Numbered from the stretch's first letter, positions 1 to 12,199 are shown. The stretch is DNA of 52,883 nt from Tulasnella sp. 424 (GCA_019633425.1 WSUB01000234.1:1-52883), one strand, 5' to 3'. The notes: a model not told the origin generated them from the sequence alone. Numbers and translations are program-made.

Positions 1-470
1 GGTAGCATTGATTGTTGGACAGGGAAGGATCGGGACCGAGCGGCATGCTTGGACGTCCATTCTCGGAGATATCCTATCATAAAGGCAAAACGGCAGGTCA
101 ATTTTTATTTTGTTTTGTTTTATTTATATATTTATTGCGTGGTATTCCGTGGGCGGATACGTTTAACGTGGGGGGTTAATCGGATGCGTTTTTACTCACT
201 GATAGATCGCAGGCGGGCTAAGATCTGTTTGACTTACCGGCGATAAGAGCCTAGACGTTAATGTTGATAGTGGGGAAGCCGAGCGTGGTGAAGGTGGTGC
301 AAGTCGAGGCTTGAACGGAGACCAGTTGGTGGGAGGTCGAGTCGAGGTGCGGAAGGTGGTTTTGCAAAGGCGTCGAGTGGGTCTGCTAGTAAGTCATTTG
401 CAATGTGGGTAGCTGCGGAGAGAGGGGGATGTGGTGGAAGAGAAAGGACCATGAACTTACCTGGCCCCAT
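1..470 (-). pseudogene. 5' part of clathrin-propeller-like gene, copy 0 (cut by window edge)
   Basis: This is the start of the - strand gene that alternates with the kinases. A 10-nt first exon (470-461, beginning ATG) is followed by a GTAAGT intron and a second exon from 412 downward, which starts ATHIANDLLADPLDAF and becomes Pro/Ser rich. Relative to the copies at 6070 and 42050, one base is missing near 325 (ggtctccg against ggctctccg). The frame therefore shifts and ends early. Bases 1-43 match the third exon (PLGPDPSL). The rest of the gene lies outside the window. The start was chosen because only this ATG joins in phase to the conserved second exon. Confidence 0.5.
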
Positions 471-782
471 GGGTTGTATCTAAATGGAGTTGCAGTAATT
501 GTTGATGATCGTCCATACCTCGAAGACGAAGAGATGATTTGCTATGCCTGAGGATAGCGCGTGGAATACGCCGCTGACATTTTGGTGGAACAAGGGAGGG
601 GCTTGGCTGGGCGGCAGAGCGTGGAGTACAAGGAGGACTGGACAAGGGAAAAGAGATCCTGTATTGGGTCAATATCTTCCAACAGCAAAATACGGAATGG
701 CATGAACCGTCGGTGGAGGGAATCTGAGGTAAGAAGGTTAAAAGGTCTGGGACAAGTCGTGCTCGGCCCCGGAGTGTGACCG

Positions 783-790
783 TGACGTCA
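783..790. promoter_or_regulatory. CRE/ATF-type palindrome TGACGTCA, unit 1
   Basis: A perfect 8-bp TGACGTCA palindrome, the classic bZIP (CREB/ATF) site. It recurs at the equivalent place at 6438-6445 and 44624-44631, and degenerates to TGACGTAA at 48329-48336. Its position between divergent genes suggests it could serve both. Binding is inferred. Confidence 0.45.
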
Positions 791-1302
791 CGGCCCCTTC
801 GGGCCTAGGCCGGGGACTGTTGAGCGGCGACAGGACATCGACGTATTCATCCTGGAAGAGCACGCAGTTGGGGCGTTGTGGAAAGGTAGGTAGAATATAT
901 TGGCGCAAGCTACTTGGAATGCCAGTGTTGGTGGACCTTGCGGTGACGATGGGCGCGTTCAGACTCCGAGTGCTGTTCGGCAGATCTCGGCAAACCAGAC
1001 TGGAGGGATTATGACCCGCCTTTACTCCTCGCTCTTACGACCTCCCTAATTCAAGCAAAACTGACTCTTACCGTTGTGTGATGAGGCACTGCGGTGGCGG
1101 CGCGTGATCATGGGAGATCATGTTGATTTTGCGCGCGGCGATTGGCGATAGAAGCTCCAACTTCCTCGAGGCCTCGCACAGGGGCTTGCAAAGGAACATT
1201 CTCTTCAGTCTAGAACAAAGTCAAACTGCAGGAACATTGCGGCGTGCCTGTTCCACCACGCAAAGGAAGGCAGGTTGAGAGGGAGCACCGGGCGACGTGT
1301 TC

Positions 1303-1310
1303 TTTTATAC
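1303..1310 (+). promoter_or_regulatory. TATA-like box of kinase copy 1
   Basis: TTTTATAC lies 132 nt upstream of the kinase ATG. The same box is at 45114-45121, also exactly 132 nt upstream, and at 6952-6959. In copy 4 it has decayed to a TTTACAC-like sequence. Conservation of sequence and spacing supports a core-promoter role. Confidence 0.4.
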
Positions 1311-1434
1311 CCCCCACCACGATTGACCCAGTCCTCCATCCACATTCCTCCAGCTTTCCCCATCTCTGCGACCCGGCCCATTGCAGAACGCCGACTCCTA
1401 TAACCATCCGACTCATTCTCGATAAGAACTTTAA

Positions 1435-3931
1435 ATGCAAAAAGACGGGAGCCACGATGCCGAGCCCGGTGGTTTGCCTGGCTCATCATCGAGCTCCGGC
1501 GCTTCCTCGAGTAGATTCCAACCGAGCGCCAACATGGTACGTCGCTCGCGAGTCACAAATGGCACTTCCAACATCTCACCGAAACAATGGCTCGTTTGTA
1601 GAGGAATAGGCTCGAAAAGCTTGCCAAATGGCGGATTGACCAGTCCTCTATCGAATTCCCTAAGGAGGCTCGTCAGGTCGTGGGGGGCCACGCGACGGTT
1701 TCACAAGCCGTTTTGGTCTCTCCCTCCGATAGCGAAGATAGAACGAACCAGTCCGATCCTACCAAAAACAACGGTCTCGACTCAGGTGGCAGTGCTGGAG
1801 AAACCTCTCATCGGCGAAAGGTCCGTATTGCTCGGCGTCTCCAGTCATTGACCGGCACGTCGAGCCGCTCATCAACTCTACTCTTACAGGCTGTAGCGGT
1901 AAAAAGGATGAAGATGGCAGACAATATAGCGCGGGTAGTGGGGGTCAGAATACTTCCTCTAATTGCGCAGGGCTTTCAGTGCTGAGGTTGTTTTTCTCGG
2001 TTCAGTTGACGGTCAGAGAAGCGGAATTCTTGGTCGGACTTTCCCATGAAAACATCATCAAGCTCGAGGGATTTGTCGAGGACCTATCCAAAGATATAGT
2101 TTGGCTAGTCTTTCCCTGGGAAGAAAACGGCACCTTGAGGGACTTTATCGCGTCGGCTGAGTGGGAAATTCCTGAACGGATCTTTCTGGTACGATCGAAC
2201 TCCTTTTTCGTCGAGCCGGCTCTGAAAGGTCGTGCTCTAGATTTTCGACGTGTCCCTTGGAGTGGAGTACCTTCATAGCCGACAGCGGCCCATATGCCAC
2301 GGCGACCTGAAATCGGTAGGCTCCAACGGCGTCATGATGATATACTAGGCAAACCTTCCTCTATGCTTTTCAGATAAACGTACTGGTAAATTCCGAGTGC
2401 CGGGCGGTAATTACCGACTTTGGATCAGCCCGTCGTCTTAAACCCGAGGATCTCAACAAGGAGACGAAGCCACCTCAAAACAAGCCCCCACGGGCGCTTT
2501 CGCTGGAAGCAACGTTTTGTGCCTCCACCAATACCATAACGCTGACGGGAGATCATTACACCCTTCGCTGGGCTGCCCCAGAGCTGCTGTACGAGGAGGA
2601 CCCTGGTCTCTGCAGCGACATCTGGGCGTTGGGGTGGGTAGCGTACGAGGTAGCGTCAGAGTCGCCCTAGTATCTATTTGTATTCGAGGCTCAAAAAAAA
2701 ACTCCTACGTAGGTCATGACCGGCTTCATCCCGTTTCAAGACGTCAAGGACACGGTCGTCGTCAAGCGCGTCGTTCAGGGAGATCTCCCCTCCATCACTG
2801 GCGACGCCCGCATGTCGTTGATCCACGCACTTTGCTCCCTCATGCTTGTGTGTTGGAGCATCGACCCCAGCAAACGACCGACCGCTGAGGATTGCCGAAA
2901 GTCAATCACCTGGATGGTGAGTCGTGCTCATTCGGATCGGTTATGGCCATTGATCGATTTCGACACAGCCCAGGGTTATTCCAAACGCGCTACGGATCTC
3001 GGATATGGCGAATTCTGGGGCTCGTTCTCCTGCCCTTCTTATGCAACTGGGCGATATGCACCGTCACCGGGATGACCACCCCAACGCATTAGACTGCTAT
3101 ACCAGAGCTCTGCGTGGCTACACAGATGCCGGCGACAGGAAAGGAATGGTCACTGCGCTGGTGCAGCTGGGGCAGGTGCATCGGCTTCGAAGCGAGTTCA
3201 ACCAGGCCATTCCTTTCTTCTCGGAGGCCCTAGAAATCTGCACCGACATCGGTGACAGCCAAGGGAGAGCCTCTGCTCTGATCGTTCTCGCTGGGGTGCA
3301 TCTGGTTCGGAAGGATTACAGCCAGGCCGTCACATTCTACTCGGAAGCCCTACAAATCTGCACTAACACCGGCGACGGACAAGGGAGAGCCAATGCTCTG
3401 TCGGGTCTCGCTGGGGTCTATCGCGGTCGAGCCCAATACAGCCAAGCCATTACCTCCTACTCGGAAGCCCTTCAAATCTACACCGACACCGGCGACAGAA
3501 CAGCGAGAGGCTCCGCTCTTTGGGGTCTCGCTGAGTTGCATCGGGATCGGGGAGAGTACAGCCAAGCCATTACCTTCTACTACGAGGTCCTACAAATCCG
3601 CACCGAAACCGGCGACAAACTCGGGAGAAGCCAAACTCTTCGGGGTCTCGCTGAGGTGCATCGGCTTCGAAAGGAGTTCAGCCAGGCCATCACGCTCCTT
3701 TCGGAAGCCTTAGAAATCTCTACCGACGTCGGCGACCGGTACTGGAGAGCTGTCGCTCTGTCGAGCATTGCTAACGTGCGTCGTGATCAGGAGGACCACA
3801 CCGACGCGATTCGTCTTTATACCGAAGCTGCTGAAGTCTTTGAAGAAATTGGAGAGACTCAGTGGTTGGCTTATACCTCGAACCAAGCTGCTAGACTCAG
3901 TCAATTATCTAGTCGAGAAGAGGCCACATGA
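1435..3931 (+). CDS. TKL-type protein kinase fused to seven TPR repeats (copy 1)
   Basis: Predicted soluble Ser/Thr or dual-specificity kinase with a C-terminal protein-binding TPR array. Exons: 1435-1536, 1602-1934, 2006-2188, 2241-2315, 2374-2649, 2713-2916, 2969-3931. All introns are GT-AG and phase 0, giving 711 residues. Visible motifs are VAVK (Lys135), the helix C Glu in REAEF (about 150-152), HGDLKS (226-231), DFG (246-248), APE (299-301), and DIWALG followed by a C-terminal lobe ending KRPTAEDC. HGD in place of HRD is common in agaricomycete TKL kinases. No glycine-rich loop is evident before Lys135. Residues 413-692 are seven 40-residue TPRs of the type ALxGLAEVHR..YSQAITFYSEAL. No signal peptide or membrane segment is seen. 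The start is the first ATG of an exon conserved in copies 3 and 4. Function is unknown; the architecture suggests signalling or sensing. Confidence 0.85.
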
Positions 3932-4182
3932 TACTTCGCGGGGACATTCCAGATTCGAACGGGACCCTCTCTTGATTCCACACCACAACTCATGTCTCTA
4001 CGTATTCGATGTACAATGCCTCATGGTTTGATTTGATTTTTGGCTCTCCGTCTCAGACCTTCGACCATTCTTGTCTAGATTCTTCGAACGACCGAGAGGA
4101 GACGTATGCTCTGAGGGATCCTGAATTCAGGCCTCGCCCCCAACAAAAACGGCCTGTTTCTTGTTGCCTTGACAGAGTTTGT

Positions 4183-6126
4183 CTAATTTGCACAAAGCTT
4201 CGACGACTTCCAATTGGCGCAGCCTAACAAGAGCGCGGGGCGTACGTCAGCCGAGTAGCAAACGAGATGCAGCGACAGCAATAGTACGAGAGGAAAAAAA
4301 CTCACCCCAGTCCCAGCCAAATCAGGCCTCGGCAAGCCCTCAGGATGAACCATCAACCTCCTGAAAACATTCGCGTTCTGATCCATGTGCAGTCCGCAAG
4401 CTCTACAATAAACCCTATCCCCGGCGTTCAAGTTCAGTTTCTTGTTTCCGACGTATTTTCCTGTGAGAGGGTCGAAGATGAGCGTGAGGGAGTTTTCGGC
4501 CGATGCGGTGCTGACCCTTGCGATTATCAAGTCCGAAAAGGCGGGTCGACGAAGAGTTCGGGGAGGAGCTTCATTGAGGGTGCGACGGAGATGGGTGAAC
4601 GGCCACACCGCTGGATGGGAGAGTTGCGGTTGACCGCGCATTTCGAGGGCGATGTAAGGTGAAGTTTGGGAAGGTTAGGTCTTTCCTGCCCAGGAGCATA
4701 ATGACCAAAAGTGATGCGGCCCACTCACGTTCGATCCATCCCGATCATGCACCATGCTCAACAACAAAATCGCCACCTCCTTCGCTCGGTCACCACGTCC
4801 CTCCGAACTCCCACAAACGCAAAAGTAGCCGCAGCAGGTCCATCAAAAATTCTAACCTCTCCATGGTCCGCAGGGAAACAATGGACGACACCTCTCCTCC
4901 TATCCTTCTCCGGATCCGTCGCGCATACCGCGTACCACTCTCCATCCGGCATCGTTATCGGCGTCAACCAATATCTCGGCGTCTTTGCGTGGAGCGTGAA
5001 CACTTGCTCGGGTTCCTCTGAGAGCCCGTACGACCATTTCCAGAACCTTCCGTCGTTGTCGACCCAACAGAATCGGCGGTTGTTGGACGTCCATTTGCGG
5101 ATTTGAACATTCTTGGCTTTGAACCTTTTGATCTCTTTGGATGTTTCTACTGAATGGACGTACAAAGAACTTTTCTGAAAAAACCGAGAAAAGGAAGAGT
5201 TCGTTTCAGCGGTTCCACCTCCACGAACGGCGATTGAAACACGCCCCACTGCCATCGTAGCTCAACCCAGCGCTCTTGTACTTGACTTCGATGAGCGAAA
5301 TCTGGGTCTCCGAGATATCGTACACCATCACCGCTCTATTCTTCTCCGCTTTGTGAACGAAAAGCACGTGATTTGGGTAAACAACCCGCTACTTCCCAGT
5401 GCCCACAGGTTTCCGATGCCGTCGAGCGCCAAAGATGGTTGTCCATTGCATCTTCAAGCCCGAAAAGTCTCGAGAAGGGATGTCCTCCACGACAGTCCTG
5501 CAATTCAAAAGTGGCGGTAACGTTAAACCCGAGTGTTTGGAATGAGGTTGGCCGACACTTACGACGGTCGGTACGCTTGTGACCAGTCGATCTCAATTGT
5601 ATGCAGCGACATTCGGCTTGGTTCGTAAGGGTCATAGTCGTTGCTGGGTGTTAGACCTCGTGATGAGGGGTAGTATTGATTGTTGGGCAGGGAAGGATCG
5701 GGACCGAGCGGCATACTTGGACGTCCATTCTCGGAGATACCCTATTATAAAGGCAAAACGGCAGGGCAGTTTTGTTTTGTGTTGTTGTGTTCAAATATTT
5801 ATTTCGTGGTATTCCGTGGCCGGATACGGTTAACGTGAAGTTAATCGGATGCGTTTTTACTCACTGATAGGTGGCAGGCGGGCTGAGATATGTTTGGCTT
5901 ACTGGGGATAAGGGGCTGGACGTTGATAGCGGGGAAGCCGAGCGTGGTGAAGGTGGTGCAAGTCGAGGCTTGAACGGAGAGCCGTGTGGGAGCTCGAGTC
6001 GAGATGCAGAAGGTAGTTTGGCAAAGGCGTCGAGTGGGTCGGCTAGTAAGTCATTTGCAATGTGAGTAGCTTCGGAAAGAGGGGGAGGTGGGGAAGGGAA
6101 AGGACCATGAACTTACCTCGCCCCAT
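4183..6126 (-). pseudogene. Clathrin-propeller-like gene, copy 1 (damaged)
   Basis: The most complete uninterrupted copy of the - strand gene. It starts MGR at 6126, followed by a Pro/Ser-rich exon (from 6070), an exon carrying MPLGPDPSLPNNQYY (about 5726-5564), then the propeller-like region (about 5511-4760) and a C-terminal part with NLNAGDRVYCRACGLHM. The blade pattern (YVHSVETSK, KWTSNN, PDGEWYAVCAT, DGPAAATFAF) recalls the clathrin heavy-chain N-terminal propeller (KWIS..., IEGHAAAF). That resemblance is judged from memory and is weak. Compared with copy 2, about 24 bp and single bases are lost near 5380-5410, compensating frameshifts lie near 4560-4640, and the last exon is truncated by a deletion of roughly 600 bp. 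It is convergent with kinase 1 and divergent from kinase 2. Confidence 0.45.
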
Positions 6127-6437
6127 GGGTTGTATCTAAAAGGAGTTGCAGTAATTGTCGGTGATCGTCCATACCTCGAAGAGGAGGAGGTGCTTTGGTA
6201 TGACGGAGGATGGCACGTGGAGTACGCCGCTGACCTTTTGGGGAAACAAGGGAGGGGCTTGGCTGGCCATCAGAGGGGTGAAGGACAAGGAGGACTGGAT
6301 AACGGAACGAGAGGTTGTATCGGGCCGCACATCTCCCAACGGCAAAATACAAAAATGGCATGAACCGTCGGTGGAGGGAATCTGAGGTAACGAGGTTAAA
6401 AGGTCTGGGACAAGTCGTGCTCGGCGGAGCGTGACCG

Positions 6438-6445
6438 TGACGTCA
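6438..6445. promoter_or_regulatory. CRE/ATF-type palindrome TGACGTCA, unit 2
   Basis: Second perfect copy of the palindrome, in the intergenic region between the - strand gene (start 6126) and kinase copy 2. It is followed by another short palindrome, CCTAGGGCCTAGG. A TTTTATAC box lies at 6952-6959. Confidence 0.4.
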
Positions 6446-7080
6446 CGGTCCCTAGGGCCTAGGCCGAGACTGTTGAGTGGCGACTGCACATAGACGTATT
6501 CATCCTAGGAGGGCAAGCAATTGGAGCGTTGTGTAAAGGTAGGAAGAATATAATTGGCCTGCTCACGCGCGGTTCGCATGGAATGCCGGTGTGGTGGACC
6601 TTGAGGTGACGGTGGCCGCGTTCAGCATGGGAGACTCCGGGCCAGGCAAACCAAACCCGCCTTTGCTTCCTATATTTCCTCGCCCTTACGAGCTTCTGAT
6701 CGAGGCAAAACTGTCTCTTGTCGTTGTACGATGAGGTACTGCGGTGGCGGCGCATGATCATGGGAGATCATGTTGATTTTGCGCGCGGCGATTGGCGATA
6801 GAAGCTCGAACTTCCTCAAGGCCTCGCGCAGGGGTTTGCAAAGGAACATTCTCTTCGGTCTAGAACAACTCAAACTGCAGGAACATTGCGGTGTGCCCGT
6901 TCCATCACACAAAGGAGAGCAGGTTGAGAGGGAGCGCCGGGTGAACTGTCCTTTTATACCCTCCACCGCTTGACCCAGTCCTCCATCAACATTCCGCCCG
7001 CTTTCCCCTCTCTGCGACCCAGCCCACCGCGGAACGCCGACTCTTATAACCATCTGACTCGTTTTTGATAAGAACTTTAT

Positions 7081-9692
7081 ACGCAAAAACACGGAAACCA
7101 CGATGCCGGGCCCGATGGTTCGGCTGGCTCATCGTCGAACCCCGACACTTCCTGCGTAGATTTCAGCCGAGCGCCAATATGGTACGTCGCTCTCGAGTCA
7201 CGAATGGCAAATTTCCAACATCTCACCGAGACAATGTCTTGTTTGTAGAGGGATAGGCTCGAAAAGCTTGCAAAATGGCGAATTGACCAGTCCTCCATCG
7301 AATTCCCTAAGGAGGCTCGCCAGGTGGTGGGGGGCCACGCGACGATTTCACAAGCCGTTTTGACCTCTCCCTCCGGCCACGAGGACAGAATGAACCAGTC
7401 TGATCCTACCCAAAACGAAGGTCTCGACTCAGGTGCCAGTGCTGGAGAAACCTCTCCCCAGCAGAAGGTCTGTACGGCTCAGCGACTCCAGCCTTTGACC
7501 GGGACGTCGAGCCGCTCATCAGCTCTAATCTCCCAGGCTGTAGCGGTAAAAAGGGTGAAGATGTCAGACGATATAGCGCGGGTATTGGGGGTCAGAACGC
7601 TTCACCGAATTGCGTTCGGGTTTCAGCGCTGAGTATCTTTTCGTTTCAGTTAACGGTCAGAGAAGCGGAATTTTTGGTGGAGTTATCGCATGAAAATATC
7701 ATCGAACTCGAAGGGTTCGTCGAAGACTTGTCAAAGGATATAGTCTGGCTGGTCTTTCCATGGGAAGAAAACGGTACCTTGCGGGACTTCATCGCCTCGG
7801 CAGACTGGGAAATCCCGGAACGGATCTGGCTGGTATGACCGAACCGCTTTTCGTCAACCAATCTCTGACGCGCTTTACTCCAGATCGACGATGTGGCTAG
7901 AGGAGTGGAATACCTGCATAGCCGACAACCGCCCATATGCCACGGCGACCTGAAATCGGTGGGTTCCGACAGCGTCATGATGAGACACTCGGCAAACCGT
8001 CCTCTATACTTATCAGATAAACGTACTGGTAAACTCAAAATTCCGTGCGGTAATTACCGACTTTGGATCAGCCCGTCGTCTTAAACCCGAGGATCTCAAC
8101 AAGGAGACGAAGCCAGCTCAAAACAAGCCCCCGCGGGCGCTTTTGCTCGAAGCGACGTTCTGTGCCTCCACCAATACCATAACGCTGACGGGAGATCATT
8201 ACACCCTTCGTTGGGCTGCTCCAGAGCTGTTGTACGAGGAGAAGCCTGGCCTCTGCAGCGACATCTGGGCGTTGGGGTGGGTAGCATACGAGGTAACATC
8301 AGAGTCGTCCTAGTATCTATTTGTATTTGAGGCTTAAAAAAACCTCCGATGTAGGTCATGACCGGATTCATCCCGTTTCAAGACGTCAAGGATACGCTCG
8401 TCATCAAGCGCGTTGTTCAAGGAGATCTCCCCTCCATCACCGGCGACGCCCGCATGTCGTTGATCCAGATGCTTTGTTCCCTCATGCTTGTGTGTTGGAG
8501 CATCGACCCCAGCAAACGGCCGACTGCTGAGGATTGCCGAAAGTCAATCGGGTGGATGGTGAGTAATGCTCATTAGGATCGGCTACGGCGATTGATCGAT
8601 TTTGATACAGCCCATGGTTATCCAAACCCTATCCGGGCCTCGGATACAGCGGGTTCCGGTTGTCGCTCCCCCGGCCTTCTTATGCAACTGGGAAAGATGC
8701 ACTGGCAGCAGGGTGACTACCCCAACGCATTGGACTGCTTTACCAGAGCTCTGGGTGACCACAGAGATGCCAGCGACAGGAAAGGAATGGTCACTGCACT
8801 GGTGGAGCTGGGCCAGGTGCATCGGATTCAAGGCGATTCAAACCAGGCCATCCCATTCTACTCGGAGGCCTAAGAAATCTGCACCGACATCGGCGACAGA
8901 AACGGGAGAGCCGATTCTCTGTTCGGCCTCGCTGACGTTTATCGGCTTCAAGACAAGTACAGCCAGGCCATCACATTCTACTCGGAGACCCTACAAATCC
9001 GCACCGATATCGGGGACAGACTAGGGAGATCCGATGCTCTGGTAGGTCTCGGTTGGGTGCATCTGATGCGAGCCGAGTACAGCCAGGCCGCTACCCTCTA
9101 CTCGGAAGCCCTACAAATCCGCACCGACCTTGGCGACAGACGAGGGAGAGCCGATGCTCTGTTCGGTCTCGCTGACGTTTATCGGCTTCAAGACAAGTAC
9201 AGCCAGGCCACCACATTCTACTCGGAAGCCCTACAAATCCGTACCGACATCGGCGACAGAAGAGGGAGAGCCGAGGCTTTTTGGGGTCTCGCTCAGGTGC
9301 ATCTGGTTCGAGCCGAGTACAGCCAAGCCATTATGTTCTTCTCCGAGGACCTGCAAATTCGCACCGAAATCAACGACAAACTAGGAAAAACTGCAGCTCT
9401 TCGGGGTCTCGCTGAGGTGCATCGGCTTCGCTAGGAGTTCGGCCAAGCCATCATGCTCCTTTCGGAAGCCTTGAAAATCTCTGCCGACATCGGCGACCGA
9501 TACGGGAGAGGTGTCGCACTGTCGCGCCTTGCTGACGTGCATCGTGATAAAGAGGACCACAGCGACGCGATTCGTCTTTATACCGAAGCTCCTGAAGTCT
9601 TTGAAGAAATAGGAGGCACTGAGTCGTAGGCTTATGCCTCGGACCAAGCTGCTACACTCCGTGCATCATCTAGTCGAGCAGAGGCCACATGA
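7081..9692 (+). pseudogene. Kinase-TPR pseudogene (copy 2, eight TPR units)
   Basis: Collinear with copies 1 and 3: exon equivalents 7081-7181, 7249-7581, 7650-7832, 7884-7958, 8017-8292, 8355-8558, 8611-9692. The damage is clear. The start ATG is ACG at 7081, and one base is missing in exon 1. Another base is missing near 8621, just after the last intron, so kinase and TPR are out of frame. Nonsense codons occur in the TPR part at about 8872 (TAA), 9432 (TAG) and 9628 (TAG). HGDLKS, DFG and APE remain readable. There are eight TPR units; units 3 and 5 are nearly identical in DNA, which points to a recent internal 240-bp duplication. Kinase exons 3-6 are still open, so loss may be recent. Confidence 0.9.
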
Positions 9693-10412
9693 TACTTCGC
9701 GGGGACAATCCAGATTGAACAGGACCTTTTGTGGATTCTACACCACAATTCATGTATCTACGTATATGATGTACAACGCCTCGTGATTTACTTTCTGTTG
9801 GTCGCATTTCTGGTTCTCCGGCTCAGACTCTCGACCACTCTTGTTGGGATTGTCATCTTCGAACGAATGATAGGAGCTGTATGCTCCGAAGGATCTTGAA
9901 TTCAGCCGTCGCTCCCACAAAAGCGGCCTGCTTCCTGTTCGCGAGACAGGGTTTGTCCACTTTCCACCCACACGAGTCAAGCGTTGCCCAGCACGCCAAG
10001 CAACTTGCATAATGCTCACTACTAAATCGGTTCGACTGTAAAGATAACCCTTAACGGTTTCAACCACTTCAGACATAGGCCCTCCCAAATCCCCTTTTTT
10101 CGGCTCGCAAACTCCTGAATTTTAGATTGCTTGAACGCACGTGCGAGCGACCGCACGACCATACCGGCCAAACAAGAGACTCAAATAAAATAAAAGGAGA
10201 GTACATGAGGTATAGTACAATTGACGAACGGGGGGATTATCAGTCCAAGCAAGCCAAAAGCAAAGAAACGAATGTAGTAAAGTACAACAGGAACATGGCA
10301 AGCCACGGCGATCGCCTCTGAACCAAGAATCCTCGTCACCAACAACAATCAATCAATCCCAGACATTCCCGACCCTCCTGCCAGAATTCCAAGTTCCAAC
10401 TTTTGCCGTACA
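9693..10412. other. Intergenic segment shared with 51295-52012
   Basis: No convincing gene. It is the 3' flank of kinase 2 and of the convergent - strand gene. A closely similar block follows kinase 4, but about 600 bp of it is deleted after kinases 1 and 3. That gives an indel marker grouping units 2 and 4. Confidence 0.6.
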
Positions 10413-11930
10413 TCACCTATTATACATCCAACTCTCATCCTCCGCGCTACCCATAGCGAATGCCCTGCCGATCGAATCGCCTAAGTTTCGGTCCAGCTTG
10501 GGCGCGGTGGACCGTCTATTGTGTCGTGAGCTGGCGTCTCCGGAGTTCCAGCTCTCGAAGCTTCGACGACTTCCAACTGGCGCAGCCTACAGAACGGGCG
10601 GCACGTCAGCCGAGTGACAAACGAGATAATCAAAAAGTACGAAAAGAAAAACTTACCCCAATCCCAGCGGAATCAGGCCTCAGAAAGCCCTCGGGATGGA
10701 TCGTCAACCTTCTGAAAACATTCGCGTTCTGTTCCATGTGCAGTCCGCAAGCTCCACAATACACTCGATCTCCAGCGTTCAAGTTCAGCTTCTTGTTGCC
10801 CACGTATTTTCCCGTGAGAGGGTCGAAGATGAGCGTGAGGGAGTTTTCGGCTGATGCGGTGCTGACCCCCGCGATGATCAAGTCCGAAAGCGGGTCGACG
10901 AAGAGCTCGGGGAGGAGCTTCATGGAGGGTGCGACGGAGATGGGTGAGCAGCCGTACCGCTGGAGAGGAGAGTTGCGGTCGAGACCGCGCATTTCGAGGG
11001 CGATCTAAGGCAAAGGAGCGAAAAAGGTTAGTAAGTGGTCCTGCCTAGAAGCGTTAAGACCGAAAGGAATGCGGCCCACTCACGTTAGACCCATCCCGAT
11101 CATGCACCATGCTCAACAACAATCGCCAACTCATTCGCTCTCCCACCACGTCTTTCCGAATTCCCCACAAACGCAAACGTAGCCGCAGCAGGTCCATCGA
11201 AAATCCTAGTCTCTCCATGGTCCGAAGGGAAACAATGGACCACACCTCTCCTCCTATCCTTCTCTGTCGCGCAGATCGCGTACCACTCTCCATCCGGCGT
11301 CGTTATCGGCGTTAACCAATACCTCGGAGCCCTTGCATGAAGCGTGAACGCTTGCTCGGGTTCCTCCGAGGGCCCATACGACATTGCCAGAACCTCCCGT
11401 CGCTGTCGACCCAGCAAAAACCGCGGTTGTTGGACGTCCATTTGCGAATTTGGATGTTCTTGGCTTTGAACTTTTTGATCACTTTGGAGGTTTCGACTGA
11501 ATGGACGTATAAGAACTTTTCTTTAAAAAACGAAAGGAAGAAGAAATTTCGTCTTAGCAGGTGCACCACGAACGTCGATGATGTGCGACATTGAAACGCA
11601 CCCCTCGTAACGAGCAAGAACCGCCCATCGTAGCTCAACCCGGCGCTCTCGTACTTGACTTCGAGGAGGGAAAACTTGGTCTCCGAGATATTGTACACCA
11701 TCACCGCTCTCTTCTTTTCCGCTTTGTGCACGAAAAGCACGTGATCTGGGTAAACACCGGCTACTTCCCAGTCGTCCTCGAACCACGATGCGGGTAAAGC
11801 AAGCTTCCGATGCCGCCGAGCGCCAAATATGGTTGCTCACTGCATCTCCAAGCCCGAAAGTCTCCAGAAGGGAAGTCCTCCAAGACAGTCCTGCAATTCA
11901 AAAGTGGCAGGAACGTTAAACTTGAGTGTT
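10413..11930 (-). pseudogene. 3' part of clathrin-propeller-like gene, copy 2 (split by giant transposon)
   Basis: Carries the exons downstream of the intron that received the 29.6-kb element. The propeller-like region at about 11830-11100 includes FEDDWEVAGVYPDHVLFVHK, LSYDGRFLLV, KWTSNNRGFCWVDSDGRFW and PDGEWYAICAT. It is followed by MRGLDRNSPLQRYG (from about 10992), a GDRVYCGACGLHM segment, a GTAAGT intron near 10660, and a final exon ending AEDESWMYNR at 10413. This is the best-preserved 3' half in the window. One Trp codon near 11845 is a TGA stop (TGG in copy 1), so it is a pseudogene apart from the insertion. The clathrin propeller resemblance is tentative. Confidence 0.5.
11924..11930. 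repeat. Left 7-bp target-site duplication (GAGTGTT) of giant element
   Basis: GAGTGTT occurs directly before 11931 and again at 41506-41512. The uninterrupted paralogue near 5531 has a single GAGTGTTTGGAATGAG, which is the empty site. Confidence 0.85.
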
Positions 11931-12199
11931 GAGCCTTAGGACCTACTCGATTTGAAAAGTACTGGGCATGGCCCGTTTTGACATTTGAAATGCTCATATA
12001 CGTCGCCCGTACCGCTGGATGTCATCTTGTGCCCTCGTAATTTCAAGTTATCATCCTCAAGGGGGCTTTTCCATACCGAGCTGTGTCATCTACTGAGTAG
12101 TTATCTTGAGCCCCCATTCCGGGTCATGAGATAACATGTATGTTCTCAAATCGTCATCTCTTTGGCTTGGTTGGGTGGCATCTTCTCGTATCAAATAGA

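Larger units (their letters stand above)
471..1434. promoter_or_regulatory. Shared divergent promoter between copy 0 and kinase copy 1
   Basis: No convincing gene lies here. The sequence is the bidirectional upstream region of the - strand gene (start 470) and kinase copy 1 (start 1435). It is conserved at 6127-7080 and 44360-45245. It holds a perfect TGACGTCA palindrome at 783-790 and a TTTTATAC box at 1303-1310. Confidence 0.5.

Noticed and set aside
8592..9434. Copy 2 TPR stretches as separate functional small proteins
   Set aside because: They are fragments of one TPR exon broken by nonsense codons; homologous copies show a single continuous exon.
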